Assembly: GCA_900551855.1 (NCBI GenBank)
Contig: URXM01000001.1
Location: 202,734 to 266,733 of the forward strand
From: an uncultured Eubacteriales bacterium
GTDB lineage: Bacteria; Bacillota; Clostridia; Christensenellales; UBA1242
Length of the DNA stretch: 64,000 bases
Direction: 5' to 3'
In this document: positions 17,875 to 26,238 of the stretch, piece after piece
Layout: each line of letters begins with the position of its first letter
How positions within the stretch are numbered: the stretch's first letter is position 1
Program-made: the position numbers and the translations under genes
The notes under the pieces: model-generated
What the model was told of the DNA's origin: nothing
Database searches by the model: none
The model's input: the letters and a program-made list of their open reading frames with translations, nothing else

Positions 17875-19173
17875 ATGAAAACAGAAATTAAAGATGTAAA
17901 AGTAGGTGTAGAATGTGAAATCTCAGGTTGGATAGATAAATTTAGAGAACAAAAAACTATGCTTTTTATTGTTTTAAGAGATAGAAGTGGGCAAATTCAA
18001 GTCACTATTGAAAAAGCAAAGATGCCAGAACTTGCCAAAACTCTATCTGGACTTATGAGGGACAGCATCATAAGAATTAAAGGGGTTGCTGTTGAGGCTG
18101 AGTTTGTAAAGCTTGGTGGAATTGAGTTTTTACCAAAGGAAATTTCTATTGAAAGTGTTGCTCAAAACTTGCCTATTGACAGTGATAGTTGTCAAGAAAT
18201 AAAGATGGATTATCGCTGGATTGATTTGCGTGATCAGAAAAAGAGATTGGTGTTTGAAATAAGAACTTATGTAGAAAATTTGATGAGAGAATATTTTATA
18301 GAACACGGATTTATTGAAATTCACACACCAAAAATTTCTTCTCAATGCAGTGAAGGAGGTGCAGAAGTTTTTGCTGTTGACTATTATGGGCAAAAAGCAT
18401 ATTTGACACAAAGTCCACAATTTTACAAACAAATGGCAATTGCTTCTGGATTTGAAAAAGTTTTTGAAATTGGACCTTATTATCGTGCAGAAAAATCTTA
18501 TACTGCTCGTCACACAGCAGAAAGCACTTGTGTAGATTTTGAGATTGCAGACATAAAATCTCATCACGAAATTATGGATTTTGAAGAAGGTTGGATTTTG
18601 TTTGTTTTGCAAAAAGTTAAAGAAAAATATGGAAGTTTGATCAAATCTGTATTTGATGTGGAAGTTAAACTTCCAACTGACAAAATCCCTAGAATTAAAC
18701 TTTGCGATGTTTTTAAAATTTTTAAAGAAGTGTATGGCATTGATGTCCCTGAAGCAAAGCAACTTGATTTGGATCCTGATGCAGAAAAATTGATATGTGA
18801 TTATGCAAGAGATTATCTTGGAAGCGAACTTGTATTTATAACAGATTATCCCGCAGAAGCAAGAGCTTTTTATTCAAAAAAATATGATGATGACTCTTTG
18901 GAATGTATGTCTCTTGATCTATTATATCGTGGCTGGGAAATGAACAGTGGTGCTGTGAGAGAACACAGATATGAAGTCTTGAAAAAGCAAATAGAAGAAA
19001 AGGGTATTGATCCTGACAAAATGGCTGGATATTTAGAGTTCTTTAAATATGGTTGTCCTCCACATGGTGGCATTGGATTTGGTATTGATAGATTTATTGC
19101 AAAACTTCTTGATTTGCCAAGTATTAAAGATTCTATTTTTGTATTTCGTGGGCCAAGTAGATTGGTTCCTTAA
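17875..19173 (+). CDS. aspS: Archaeal-type (probably non-discriminating) aspartyl-tRNA synthetase
   Basis: 432 aa, matching the short archaeal/eukaryotic-type AspRS, not the usual bacterial enzyme of about 590 aa with its GAD insertion. The N-terminal OB fold contains ISGWIDKFR and RDRSGQIQVT. Class II motif 2 reads IGPYYRAEKSYTARHTAE and motif 3 GGIGFGIDRF. Discriminating archaeal enzymes carry Trp two residues after the GW of the OB fold; here Asp is found. That fits a relaxed enzyme that also charges tRNA-Asn with Asp, but this is inference. The gene is first in an operon with gatC, gatA and gatB, which would convert Asp-tRNA-Asn to Asn-tRNA-Asn. A housekeeping bacterial-type AspRS may exist elsewhere. 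The start ATG follows a weak SD, AAGGG. Confidence 0.92.
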   Translation: MKTEIKDVKVGVECEISGWIDKFREQKTMLFIVLRDRSGQIQVTIEKAKMPELAKTLSGLMRDSIIRIKGVAVEAEFVKLGGIEFLPKEISIESVAQNLPIDSDSCQEIKMDYRWIDLRDQKKRLVFEIRTYVENLMREYFIEHGFIEIHTPKISSQCSEGGAEVFAVDYYGQKAYLTQSPQFYKQMAIASGFEKVFEIGPYYRAEKSYTARHTAESTCVDFEIADIKSHHEIMDFEEGWILFVLQKVKEKYGSLIKSVFDVEVKLPTDKIPRIKLCDVFKIFKEVYGIDVPEAKQLDLDPDAEKLICDYARDYLGSELVFITDYPAEARAFYSKKYDDDSLECMSLDLLYRGWEMNSGAVREHRYEVLKKQIEEKGIDPDKMAGYLEFFKYGCPPHGGIGFGIDRFIAKLLDLPSIKDSIFVFRGPSRLVP

Positions 19174-19184
19174 AGGAGGAGTTT

Positions 19185-19457
19185 ATGGATAAAATTGAAC
19201 ATTTGGAATATTTAAGCAAACTTAAATTTTCTGAAGATGAAAAGAAAAATTTTGAAAAAGATTTTGACAACATTTTGAAATTTGTTGATGAAATTAAAGA
19301 TTTGGAATTGCCTGGCGATTTGGAAAAAGATGAACCTATTTCTCTTTCTCAACTTAGAAGTGATACTCCAAAGCAAAGCATGGATCAAAAAGAGGTGCTT
19401 ATGAACGCACCAAAACAAAAGGACGGATGTTATGTGACTCCGCTGGTGGTTGAATGA
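19185..19457 (+). CDS. gatC: Asp/Glu-tRNA amidotransferase subunit C
   Basis: 90 aa, the usual GatC size. It is a small belt-like subunit that joins GatA and GatB and stabilises the complex. The N-terminal helix IEHLEYLSKLKFSEDEKKNF and the central LRSDTP motif are typical. SD AAAGGAGG sits just after the aspS stop codon. The stop TGA overlaps the gatA start as ATGA, so the two are translationally coupled. Confidence 0.93.
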   Translation: MDKIEHLEYLSKLKFSEDEKKNFEKDFDNILKFVDEIKDLELPGDLEKDEPISLSQLRSDTPKQSMDQKEVLMNAPKQKDGCYVTPLVVE

Positions 19458-20875
19458 TGGACTATTCAAAATTGACTCTTTTAGAAATTAGAAATGGAAT
19501 TTTAAGTGAGAAATTTACAAGCGAAGAGGTTGTTAGATTTTTCATAAAAAAATGTGAAGAAAAGAAAGATTTAAACGCTGTTGTTGAGATATTTTATGAT
19601 GCGATAGACAGGGCGAAAGAAATAGATGAAAAGATTTCAAAAAAATTGAAGGTTGGGCGTCTTGCTGGCGTGCCTATTGCTATCAAGGACAACATTTTGT
19701 TTAAAGGTAAAAAAATGGGCTGTGCAAGCAAGTTTTTGCAAGATTTTGTTGCTCCTTATTCTGCCACAATTGTAGAAAAATTGCTCGCAGAAGATGCAAT
19801 CATTATTGGAAGAACAAACATGGACGAGTTTGCTATGGGTGGAAGTTGTGAAAACTCTGTCTATGGTGCTTGTCACAATGCTGTTGACAAAGATTATGTC
19901 GCTGGTGGTAGCAGTGGTGGAAGTGCTGTTGCTGTTGCCAGTGGTATGGTGCCTTGTGCAATCGGAACTGACACAGGGGGTTCTATAAGACAGCCAGCAT
20001 CTTTCAATGGAGTTGTTGGAATTAAACCAACTTATGGCACTGTTTCTCGTTATGGAATTGTGGCGTTTGCAAGCTCGCTTGATCAAGCTTCACCGATTAC
20101 AAAAACTGTTGATGATTGTGAATATGTTTTGAGTATTTTGTCTGGAAAAGACGAACATGATGCCACAAGTATTGAAAATGATTTTGGAGAAAAGAAAGAA
20201 AAATACACAATTGGAATTTGCAAACAAATTGTCGATGTATTAAAAAACAAGAGCGGATATCAAAAATTTGAACATTCTATAGAAAAAATTAAAAAATATT
20301 TTGATATTGTTGAAGTAGAAATTCCTCATATTTCAAACTCTTTGGCCTGTTATTATATTCTCGCTCCGGCAGAAGCAACTTCAAACCTTGCTCGTTTTGA
20401 TGGCGTCAAATACACAAAAAGAAGCGAGAAAGCAAAAGATCTTGAAAGTGTTTATGTAGAAAGCAGAAGTGAAGGTTTTGGAAAAGAAGTTAAAAGAAGA
20501 ATTATGCTTGGAAACTTTGTTTTGTCTAGTGGCTATTTTGATGCTTATTACAACAAAGCAAAAAAAGTTCAAAGATTGATAAAGCAAGAATTTAAGAGTG
20601 CGTTTGAAAAATGTGATTGCATTATTTTGCCTACAACTTCTGGGACCGCGTTTAAAATTGGTGAAAAAATTGGTGAACCTGTTGCAATGTATATGGAAGA
20701 CTTATTTACCGTGCCTGCAAACATTGCTGGAATACCTGCCATTTCTGTGCCTTATGCAAAGGGAGAAAATGGTTTGCCTTTGGGTATGCAGTTTTTTGCA
20801 GATGCAAAGTCGGAGAGAAAACTATTTGATGTTGCAAGACAATTTCAAAGTGCTTTGGGAGGTGAGTTGTTATGA
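19454..20875 (+). CDS. gatA: Asp/Glu-tRNA amidotransferase subunit A (amidase)
   Basis: 473 aa from the ATG in the ATGA overlap; a second in-frame ATG follows at once and could also serve. GatA hydrolyses glutamine to supply ammonia to GatB. The amidase-signature Ser-Ser-Lys triad is visible: Lys in VPIAIKDN (about residue 78), then the Gly/Ser-rich AGGSSGGSAVAVASG and the catalytic serine in GTDTGGSIRQPA. Length and C-terminal part (IPAISVPY) are normal. The gene is coupled to gatC before it and to gatB after it. Confidence 0.97.
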   Translation: MMDYSKLTLLEIRNGILSEKFTSEEVVRFFIKKCEEKKDLNAVVEIFYDAIDRAKEIDEKISKKLKVGRLAGVPIAIKDNILFKGKKMGCASKFLQDFVAPYSATIVEKLLAEDAIIIGRTNMDEFAMGGSCENSVYGACHNAVDKDYVAGGSSGGSAVAVASGMVPCAIGTDTGGSIRQPASFNGVVGIKPTYGTVSRYGIVAFASSLDQASPITKTVDDCEYVLSILSGKDEHDATSIENDFGEKKEKYTIGICKQIVDVLKNKSGYQKFEHSIEKIKKYFDIVEVEIPHISNSLACYYILAPAEATSNLARFDGVKYTKRSEKAKDLESVYVESRSEGFGKEVKRRIMLGNFVLSSGYFDAYYNKAKKVQRLIKQEFKSAFEKCDCIILPTTSGTAFKIGEKIGEPVAMYMEDLFTVPANIAGIPAISVPYAKGENGLPLGMQFFADAKSERKLFDVARQFQSALGGELL

Positions 20876-22293
20876 GTTATTTAGATGGTTATGATGTTGT
20901 GATTGGACTTGAAATTCACGCAGAACTCAACACAAAAACAAAAGTTTTTTGCAGTTGCAAAAATGAATTTGGTGCAGAACCTAACACAAACACTTGCCAA
21001 GTTTGCACTGGTATGCCAGGGGCTTTACCAATTTTAAACAAACATGCAGTTGAACTTGCTATTAAGTCTGGACTCTCATTTGGATGTAAGATTTCTCCTT
21101 ACTCTGTCTTTGAAAGAAAAAACTATTTTTATCCAGATTTAAGCAAAGCATATCAAATCAGCCAACTTGTTTATCCTTTATGTGTGGGCGGAAAAATTGA
21201 ACTTGACGATGGAAAAATTGTCAGATTAAACAGAATTCATTTGGAAGAAGATGCAGGGAAGCTTACACACATAAGCAAAGCAGTTGGGACTTTGGTAGAT
21301 TACAACCGTGGTGGAACTCCGCTTATTGAAATGGTCACCGAACCTGATATTTCTTCTGCAGATGAGGCTGTGGAGTTTTTGAAAAAGGTTCGCGAAGCAC
21401 TTATGTTTGAAGGAATTGCAAACTGCAAAATGGAAGAAGGCGGTATGCGTTGTGATGTAAACTTGTCATTGAGACCAAAAGGCTCTACCATTTTTGGAAC
21501 AAGAACAGAAATGAAAAACCTTAACTCTTTTAAAAGCGTTCAAAGAGCGATTGAATATGAAGCAAAAAGACAAGCAGAAGTTTTGTCAACAGGAGGAGTT
21601 GTTGTTCAAGAAACAAGAAAATGGGATGATGACAAAGGGAAAAGCTCGGCGATGAGATCAAAAGAGCAAGCACAAGACTACAGATATTTTCCAGATCCAG
21701 ATTTGCTTCCTTTGAAAATTTCTCAAGAAGATGTTGAAAAGATTAAAAAAGAGATGGTTATGCTGCCTTCTGAAAGAAGAAAAATGTATGTTGAAAAATT
21801 TGGACTTCCTGAATATGATGCACAGATTTTGACTTCTACAAAATATATTTCTGACTATTTTGAAAAGTGTGTTTCTTTCTTTGATTGCCCAAAGAAAATA
21901 AGCAACTGGATTATGGTTGACTTACTTAAACTTGTGAAAGAGCAAGAAGAGGTGGTTTTCCCTATAGATGAAAAAAGCTTGGCAGAAATTATCAAAATGG
22001 TAGAAGACAAAATTATCAATAAAACTGTTGGTCTTCAACTGCTTGATAAAGTTATTGAAACTGGAAAAGAACCTATGGTTTTGGCGAAAGAATTGAACTT
22101 GCTTGCGTCTATCTCTGATGAGCAAATTGTTTCTATTTTGCAAAAATTGAAATCAGAAAATCAAAAAGTGGTTGAAGATTACAAAAAATCTCCTGAAAAA
22201 GTTATGGGGTTCATTATTGGTTATGTAATGAAAAACACAGGTGGCAAAGCAAATTCTGCAAAAGTAAAGCAATTGATTATAGAGAAATTTTAA
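20872..22293 (+). CDS. gatB: Asp/Glu-tRNA amidotransferase subunit B
   Basis: 473 aa, usual length. GatB phosphorylates the Asp or Glu carried on tRNA-Asn or tRNA-Gln and amidates it with ammonia from GatA. Family landmarks are VIGLEIHAELNT at the N-terminus, the zinc-type cysteines CSCKNEFG and NTCQVCTGMPG, and KNYFYPDLSKAYQISQ. The C-terminal YqeY-like tail that grips tRNA ends in GKANSAKVKQLI. The start overlaps the gatA stop (ATGA) with SD GGGAGG in gatA. It is last in the operon. Confidence 0.97.
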   Translation: MSYLDGYDVVIGLEIHAELNTKTKVFCSCKNEFGAEPNTNTCQVCTGMPGALPILNKHAVELAIKSGLSFGCKISPYSVFERKNYFYPDLSKAYQISQLVYPLCVGGKIELDDGKIVRLNRIHLEEDAGKLTHISKAVGTLVDYNRGGTPLIEMVTEPDISSADEAVEFLKKVREALMFEGIANCKMEEGGMRCDVNLSLRPKGSTIFGTRTEMKNLNSFKSVQRAIEYEAKRQAEVLSTGGVVVQETRKWDDDKGKSSAMRSKEQAQDYRYFPDPDLLPLKISQEDVEKIKKEMVMLPSERRKMYVEKFGLPEYDAQILTSTKYISDYFEKCVSFFDCPKKISNWIMVDLLKLVKEQEEVVFPIDEKSLAEIIKMVEDKIINKTVGLQLLDKVIETGKEPMVLAKELNLLASISDEQIVSILQKLKSENQKVVEDYKKSPEKVMGFIIGYVMKNTGGKANSAKVKQLIIEKF

Positions 22294-22295
22294 GA

Positions 22296-22319
22296 AAAAC
22301 TGCATTTTTGCAGTTTTTT
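22296..22319 (+). terminator. Terminator of the aspS-gatCAB operon
   Basis: AAAACTGCA (22296-22304), TTTT loop, TGCAGTTTT (22309-22317) and T-run, right after the gatB stop codon. Confidence 0.93.
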
Positions 22320-22324
22320 CTATA

Positions 22325-22353
22325 TTGAAATTCTTTTTGTTTTGTGTTATCAT
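22325..22353 (+). promoter_or_regulatory. Promoter of the first transglutaminase-like gene
   Basis: TTGAAA (22325-22330), 17 bp, TATCAT (22348-22353), 21 bp before the ATG. Confidence 0.65.
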
Positions 22354-22374
22354 ATTTCTATATGGGGGGTTGAT

Positions 22375-23922
22375 ATGTCAAGTATAAAATTGTTTGATGA
22401 CGATCTTGAAAACATCGAAGCTCATCTTAGAGTTTACAAAAACAAAAACTTAAAAAATTATAGAATTGAAATATCTAAACAAATTGTTCTTAATAAAGAG
22501 CTCTTAGATTATATTTGCAAAAATGTGCCTAATGATGTCATTTATGTAAATCATAGCGACAATAATATTGAACTTTTTGATGAAGAGGAAACAAAAGTTT
22601 TGGTTGAAAATGTTAATTCTTTAAGAAAAGATTTCAACAAAAATATTGAGTTTAACAATGGATATAGTGTTGAAAAAGCTCTTGAGGCAAGCAGAAAAAT
22701 AAACAAATGGGTTAAAAAGATAAACAGTGTTAAACCAGACGGAACGGAACTTTCTCCTTTTGAAAAATATTTGTGTGCATATCAATATGTGGCAGAATTT
22801 GAATACAAAGAAGGCGGGAAATACGACTGCAGAGATTTGATTCCTGTTTTGACAGGAGACAAAATTGTTTGTGTTGGATTTGCAAGTATATTGAAAGAGG
22901 TATGCAACAGATTAGGGATACCTTGTGCAAAACAAAATATTAAGTGGCAAGATGAAGATGGAACAATGCACTATCACACAAATAATGTTGTGGTGATAAA
23001 AGATGACAAATACAAAATAAATGGTGTTTATTATGCAGATGCATGTTGGGACTCTTATTCTAAAAAAAGGAAAACTAGTTTTCTTGTCTTCTCATGCATG
23101 AAGTATTCTGATGTTGAAAAACTTTTCCCTCACTTCACTTTTGTGACTGGGGACAATGAAATTGTCACATCTATTTATAATGATGAATATAACGACATCA
23201 AAATTTCAAATTATTATGAAATTAAAAAAATTAGAAATGAAGCATTGGAGTATTTAAAACAAAACAAGGAATTTTATCTCGAGACTTTTGATGATATTGT
23301 AAGTGATCATTTATGGGATGACAAATTGAAGCTTAAAAATATTGATACTGACACTCCTAAACTTGCACATGCAATACAAAAATTGTGTAATGAAATGTAT
23401 AGAGATATTTTAATTTTTGATCATTCAAGAAAAGAAACTATTGATTGTTTGAATTATGTTTTGTTAGGAATGTATAGTTGTGGTTTTTCAAAGGAAGATA
23501 CTTATGGATTTTTGATGAAAATCGCAAAAAAAACTGAGCCAAATGAAGATTTAGTTACAGAATTTATAACTAATAATCAAGAAGTAAATAGAAAACTTAT
23601 GATCAAATTGTGTGAATCTGATGATAAGTCCGCTAAAATAGTTTCAACTTATAAATCAAAGAAGAAAAAGTCAACGCTTGTTGATGAAGATATGTTGTAT
23701 GATGCTTTGAAAAATATAGGCACTTTTTATGGGCTTAGTGAAGAAGATAGCAGAATTTATGCTAGAAATAAAATAGATAACTCTGCAGATATTGCATCAA
23801 CTGCTGATATGTTCATGAAAGAAGGTGTTGAGAATCCAATTATAAACCTTGCAAAATCAATGAGAAGACCTTCTCAAAGAACAGACAAACAAAAATCTGA
23901 CAAAGAGAAAGAAAACAAATAG
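22375..23922 (+). CDS. Transglutaminase-like (papain-fold) protein, paralogue 1
   Basis: 515 aa from ATG 22375, chosen because it follows a G-rich SD (22364-22369) and lies downstream of the promoter; an in-frame TTG at 22342 falls inside the promoter. The core has the transglutaminase-like triad: Cys166 in KIVCVGFASILKEVCNRLGI, His201 in MHYHTNNV, and Asp222 in NGVYYADACWD. No signal peptide or membrane segment is seen, so it is probably cytoplasmic. Such folds act as proteases, amidases or crosslinkers; substrate unknown. About 130 residues precede the core, and a Lys-rich C-terminal region follows. A paralogue faces it on the other strand, with a shared terminator between. Confidence 0.7.
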   Translation: MSSIKLFDDDLENIEAHLRVYKNKNLKNYRIEISKQIVLNKELLDYICKNVPNDVIYVNHSDNNIELFDEEETKVLVENVNSLRKDFNKNIEFNNGYSVEKALEASRKINKWVKKINSVKPDGTELSPFEKYLCAYQYVAEFEYKEGGKYDCRDLIPVLTGDKIVCVGFASILKEVCNRLGIPCAKQNIKWQDEDGTMHYHTNNVVVIKDDKYKINGVYYADACWDSYSKKRKTSFLVFSCMKYSDVEKLFPHFTFVTGDNEIVTSIYNDEYNDIKISNYYEIKKIRNEALEYLKQNKEFYLETFDDIVSDHLWDDKLKLKNIDTDTPKLAHAIQKLCNEMYRDILIFDHSRKETIDCLNYVLLGMYSCGFSKEDTYGFLMKIAKKTEPNEDLVTEFITNNQEVNRKLMIKLCESDDKSAKIVSTYKSKKKKSTLVDEDMLYDALKNIGTFYGLSEEDSRIYARNKIDNSADIASTADMFMKEGVENPIINLAKSMRRPSQRTDKQKSDKEKENK

Positions 23923-23936
23923 TTTATTAAAAAAAT

Positions 23937-23968
23937 AAAAGGATAGAGATAAAGTTCTATCCTTTTTT
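23937..23968. terminator. Bidirectional terminator between the paralogues
   Basis: AAAAGGATAGA (23937-23947) pairs with TCTATCCTTTT (23956-23966), flanked by A-runs on the left and T-runs on the right, so it can stop transcription from both sides. Confidence 0.88.
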
Positions 23969-23985
23969 TATAAAACTATTAAAAT

Positions 23986-25869
23986 TTATTTACTTAATTC
24001 TGGCGCTGGCGCTTGTTTAAATAAATCGTAATCCTTTTCATCAACTAGTTTTTTGATTGTGTCAATTGCTTTTGCCATTGTGTTTTCATCAATGTCAGGA
24101 GTATTCTTTTCAATCTCAAAATATTCTTTGTCAGAAAGATTGGTAAAATTTCTATTGTGATATGTTAGGTATTTTTCTCCAAGTTCGTTGTCTATGTTTG
24201 AATTTATGGAATTGGTTTCGCTGTTATCTTCATATTTTTTGAAGCCTTTATACAAATATGTGTCTGGTTTGAGAATACAAAATTCCGCTTCTTTCAATAT
24301 GTCTTTAATTTGGAAATATTTATATGTCTTTTGATTTTTCAGAATTGAATCTTTCATTCTTTGATTTATTCTTTCTTTTAGTTCTTCTTTGACAAATTTA
24401 GGAACACTGCGAGATTTACGCAAAACTTTATCAAATGTTTTTTGAGAAACTTCGTTGTTTGCATTGTTGTCTTCTCGTTCAGAGAACTCTTTTTTTAAGT
24501 TGCTTAAAGATTTTAATCTGTCTTCTTTTGGAGATTTATAAAATTCTATTTCATTTTTTAGATCATTAGCAGATGTTTTAAATTGGTTTCGATTAAAAAA
24601 TTTTAACAGATCATTTTTTGTAATTTTCTTGGTTGTATATTTATTTAAAAAATAATTTAATTTGATAACTAAAACATTTGCAAGATTTTTATCTTTTTTG
24701 TTGATGTCATCTAATTGATAATCGATTATGTTGCAGTCTAGGTTAAAACCAAGCAAATTTGAAACTTCCATATTTACATAAGAAATTGCATATTTGCGTG
24801 CATTTAAACATTCGATATTGTATAAATCTTTTATGTAGAAATTCTTTGGATATCTAATTCTTAATGACTCTAAATATGTTAAAAAATCTTGTCTGTTTTT
24901 AAATTTATGATTTAACGCCTCATTAACTACAGTGTAATATTGATTTAATTTAGACAAATAATTTTCTTCAATCAACTTTGACTTTGATGAATGTGCTATT
25001 TTGTCAGCGATCATTTTTCCTATTGAAACATTTGAGTAATAATTATAATAGAAAAAGTGATTGTTATTGTTTGATGTCTTGCACAAAAAGGTTGGATCGA
25101 CCAAATAAATTCCATTTATGTTGTATTTAGGATCTTTCAAATACACTCTTGCGCGTAGATGTTCGGGCACATTGTTTGTTTGGGCGTCTATACCTAGTTC
25201 TCGCATAATCTCTGTGTATAATCTTGCATATCCTACGCAACAAATATATTGGGCGTTTGATTTTATGATAGTTGCCAACTGACGACTTAATGATAGTGGC
25301 ATATTATTGTTTTCTAAACGATATTTGTATTGTGTTAGGTAATGAAGAGTCAAAAGATGTTGTTCAAATGGACTTTGTGTTTTGGATCTAATTAAATCTG
25401 CGATTTGTTTGATTTTTGATTTTACAATGTTTGCATCATCTCCATCAACTATAATGTTATATTTGTGAATATTGTTTATGTCAAAACTTATTTTTGAAGA
25501 GTTGAGTAAATATTCCCCATTTGAAAAATCCAATATTTTAATATTTTTGTTTTGAAATTGTTTTGAAATAGTGTTTTTTATTCTGGATAAATCATCATAA
25601 TAGGATGTAATATCATCATCAGAAATAATATCTTTGGTTTTTGCAAGATAAATATATTGAACATCTTTATAAGATATATTCATATTTTTTAGCCAATGAC
25701 TGAAGTATTCTTGATTCTTTTGTTTACTGAAATATTCAAAAAAGTCTGAGTTTATTTTAATAACAATGTTTTTTACATTTGATTTTTTCGCTAAAAATAA
25801 AGATGTTGGTTTGCAATCAGTCAAATCAACAATCATTGAGTCTTTATTGTCATAATACTTGATTTTCAT
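23986..25869 (-). CDS. Transglutaminase-like (papain-fold) protein, paralogue 2
   Basis: 627 aa from ATG 25869, preceded by SD AAAGGA. A longer frame to 25947 adds a hydrophobic stretch but has no SD and would cover the promoter region. The core matches paralogue 1: Cys211 in YICCVGYARLYTEIMRELGI, His237 in PEHLRARV, and Asp258 in NGIYLVDPTFL. The His-Asp spacing of 21 is identical in both. The N-terminal 130 residues are alpha/beta. The long C-terminal part is charged, with helical stretches. No export signal is visible. The function is unknown; the intact triad suggests an active thiol enzyme. Confidence 0.7.
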   Translation of the reverse strand: MKIKYYDNKDSMIVDLTDCKPTSLFLAKKSNVKNIVIKINSDFFEYFSKQKNQEYFSHWLKNMNISYKDVQYIYLAKTKDIISDDDITSYYDDLSRIKNTISKQFQNKNIKILDFSNGEYLLNSSKISFDINNIHKYNIIVDGDDANIVKSKIKQIADLIRSKTQSPFEQHLLTLHYLTQYKYRLENNNMPLSLSRQLATIIKSNAQYICCVGYARLYTEIMRELGIDAQTNNVPEHLRARVYLKDPKYNINGIYLVDPTFLCKTSNNNNHFFYYNYYSNVSIGKMIADKIAHSSKSKLIEENYLSKLNQYYTVVNEALNHKFKNRQDFLTYLESLRIRYPKNFYIKDLYNIECLNARKYAISYVNMEVSNLLGFNLDCNIIDYQLDDINKKDKNLANVLVIKLNYFLNKYTTKKITKNDLLKFFNRNQFKTSANDLKNEIEFYKSPKEDRLKSLSNLKKEFSEREDNNANNEVSQKTFDKVLRKSRSVPKFVKEELKERINQRMKDSILKNQKTYKYFQIKDILKEAEFCILKPDTYLYKGFKKYEDNSETNSINSNIDNELGEKYLTYHNRNFTNLSDKEYFEIEKNTPDIDENTMAKAIDTIKKLVDEKDYDLFKQAPAPELSK

Positions 25870-25992
25870 AAATTTCCTTTTAAAATTCACATATATTATA
25901 TAACAATAAAATAGCCAAATCAATATCCGATTTTGAAAAAGAATCAATTATAACAATCATTTTTATGTGTTTGTTATTATAATTAAAATAAA

Positions 25993-26018
25993 AAAATGAT
26001 ATGTTTCCATATCACTTT
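25993..26018 (-). terminator. Terminator of tRNA-Leu
   Basis: Read on the minus strand: TGATATG, GAAA loop, CATATCA (plus 25997-26014), then a T-run at plus 25990-25996. It lies 5-10 nt past the tRNA 3' end. Confidence 0.85.
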
Positions 26019-26022
26019 TTAC

Positions 26023-26108
26023 TGGTGCCGAAGGTGGGAGTCGAACCCACATGAAGTTGCCCTCGCGGGATTTTGAGTCCCGTGCGTCTGCCATTCCGCC
26101 ACTTCGGC
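26023..26108 (-). tRNA. tRNA-Leu (anticodon CAA)
   Basis: An 86-nt class II tRNA with encoded CCA. Acceptor arms GCCGAAG and CTTCGGC pair fully. The anticodon stem is CGGGA/TCCCG with loop CTCAAAA, giving anticodon CAA. A long variable arm and the T arm GTGGG-TTCGACT-CCCAC are present. It decodes UUG, a frequent Leu codon here. Confidence 0.97.
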
Positions 26109-26132
26109 ACATCCTTTTTAGGTAACGAGCAT

Positions 26133-26161
26133 ATTTTAACACAAATATATTTTTTTTACAA
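26133..26161 (-). promoter_or_regulatory. Promoter of tRNA-Leu
   Basis: On the minus strand TTGTAA (plus 26156-26161), 17 bp, TAAAAT (plus 26133-26138), about 25 nt before the mature 5' end. Confidence 0.65.
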
Positions 26162-26192
26162 GCATTTTTTACATTTTTTTTGTTTTGTGATA

Positions 26193-26221
26193 TTGAATTA
26201 TGATTTTTCGTGTGATATAAT
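26193..26221 (+). promoter_or_regulatory. Promoter of the 26239 gene
   Basis: TTGAAT (26193-26198), 17 bp, TATAAT (26216-26221), followed by SD GAGG (26229-26232). Confidence 0.75.
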
Positions 26222-26238
26222 TCCAGACGAGGTTGATT

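Noticed and set aside
25870..25947. N-terminal membrane segment on the minus-strand transglutaminase-like protein
   Set aside because: It arises only if translation starts at 25947, without an SD and inside the promoter area; the SD-led start at 25869 removes it.
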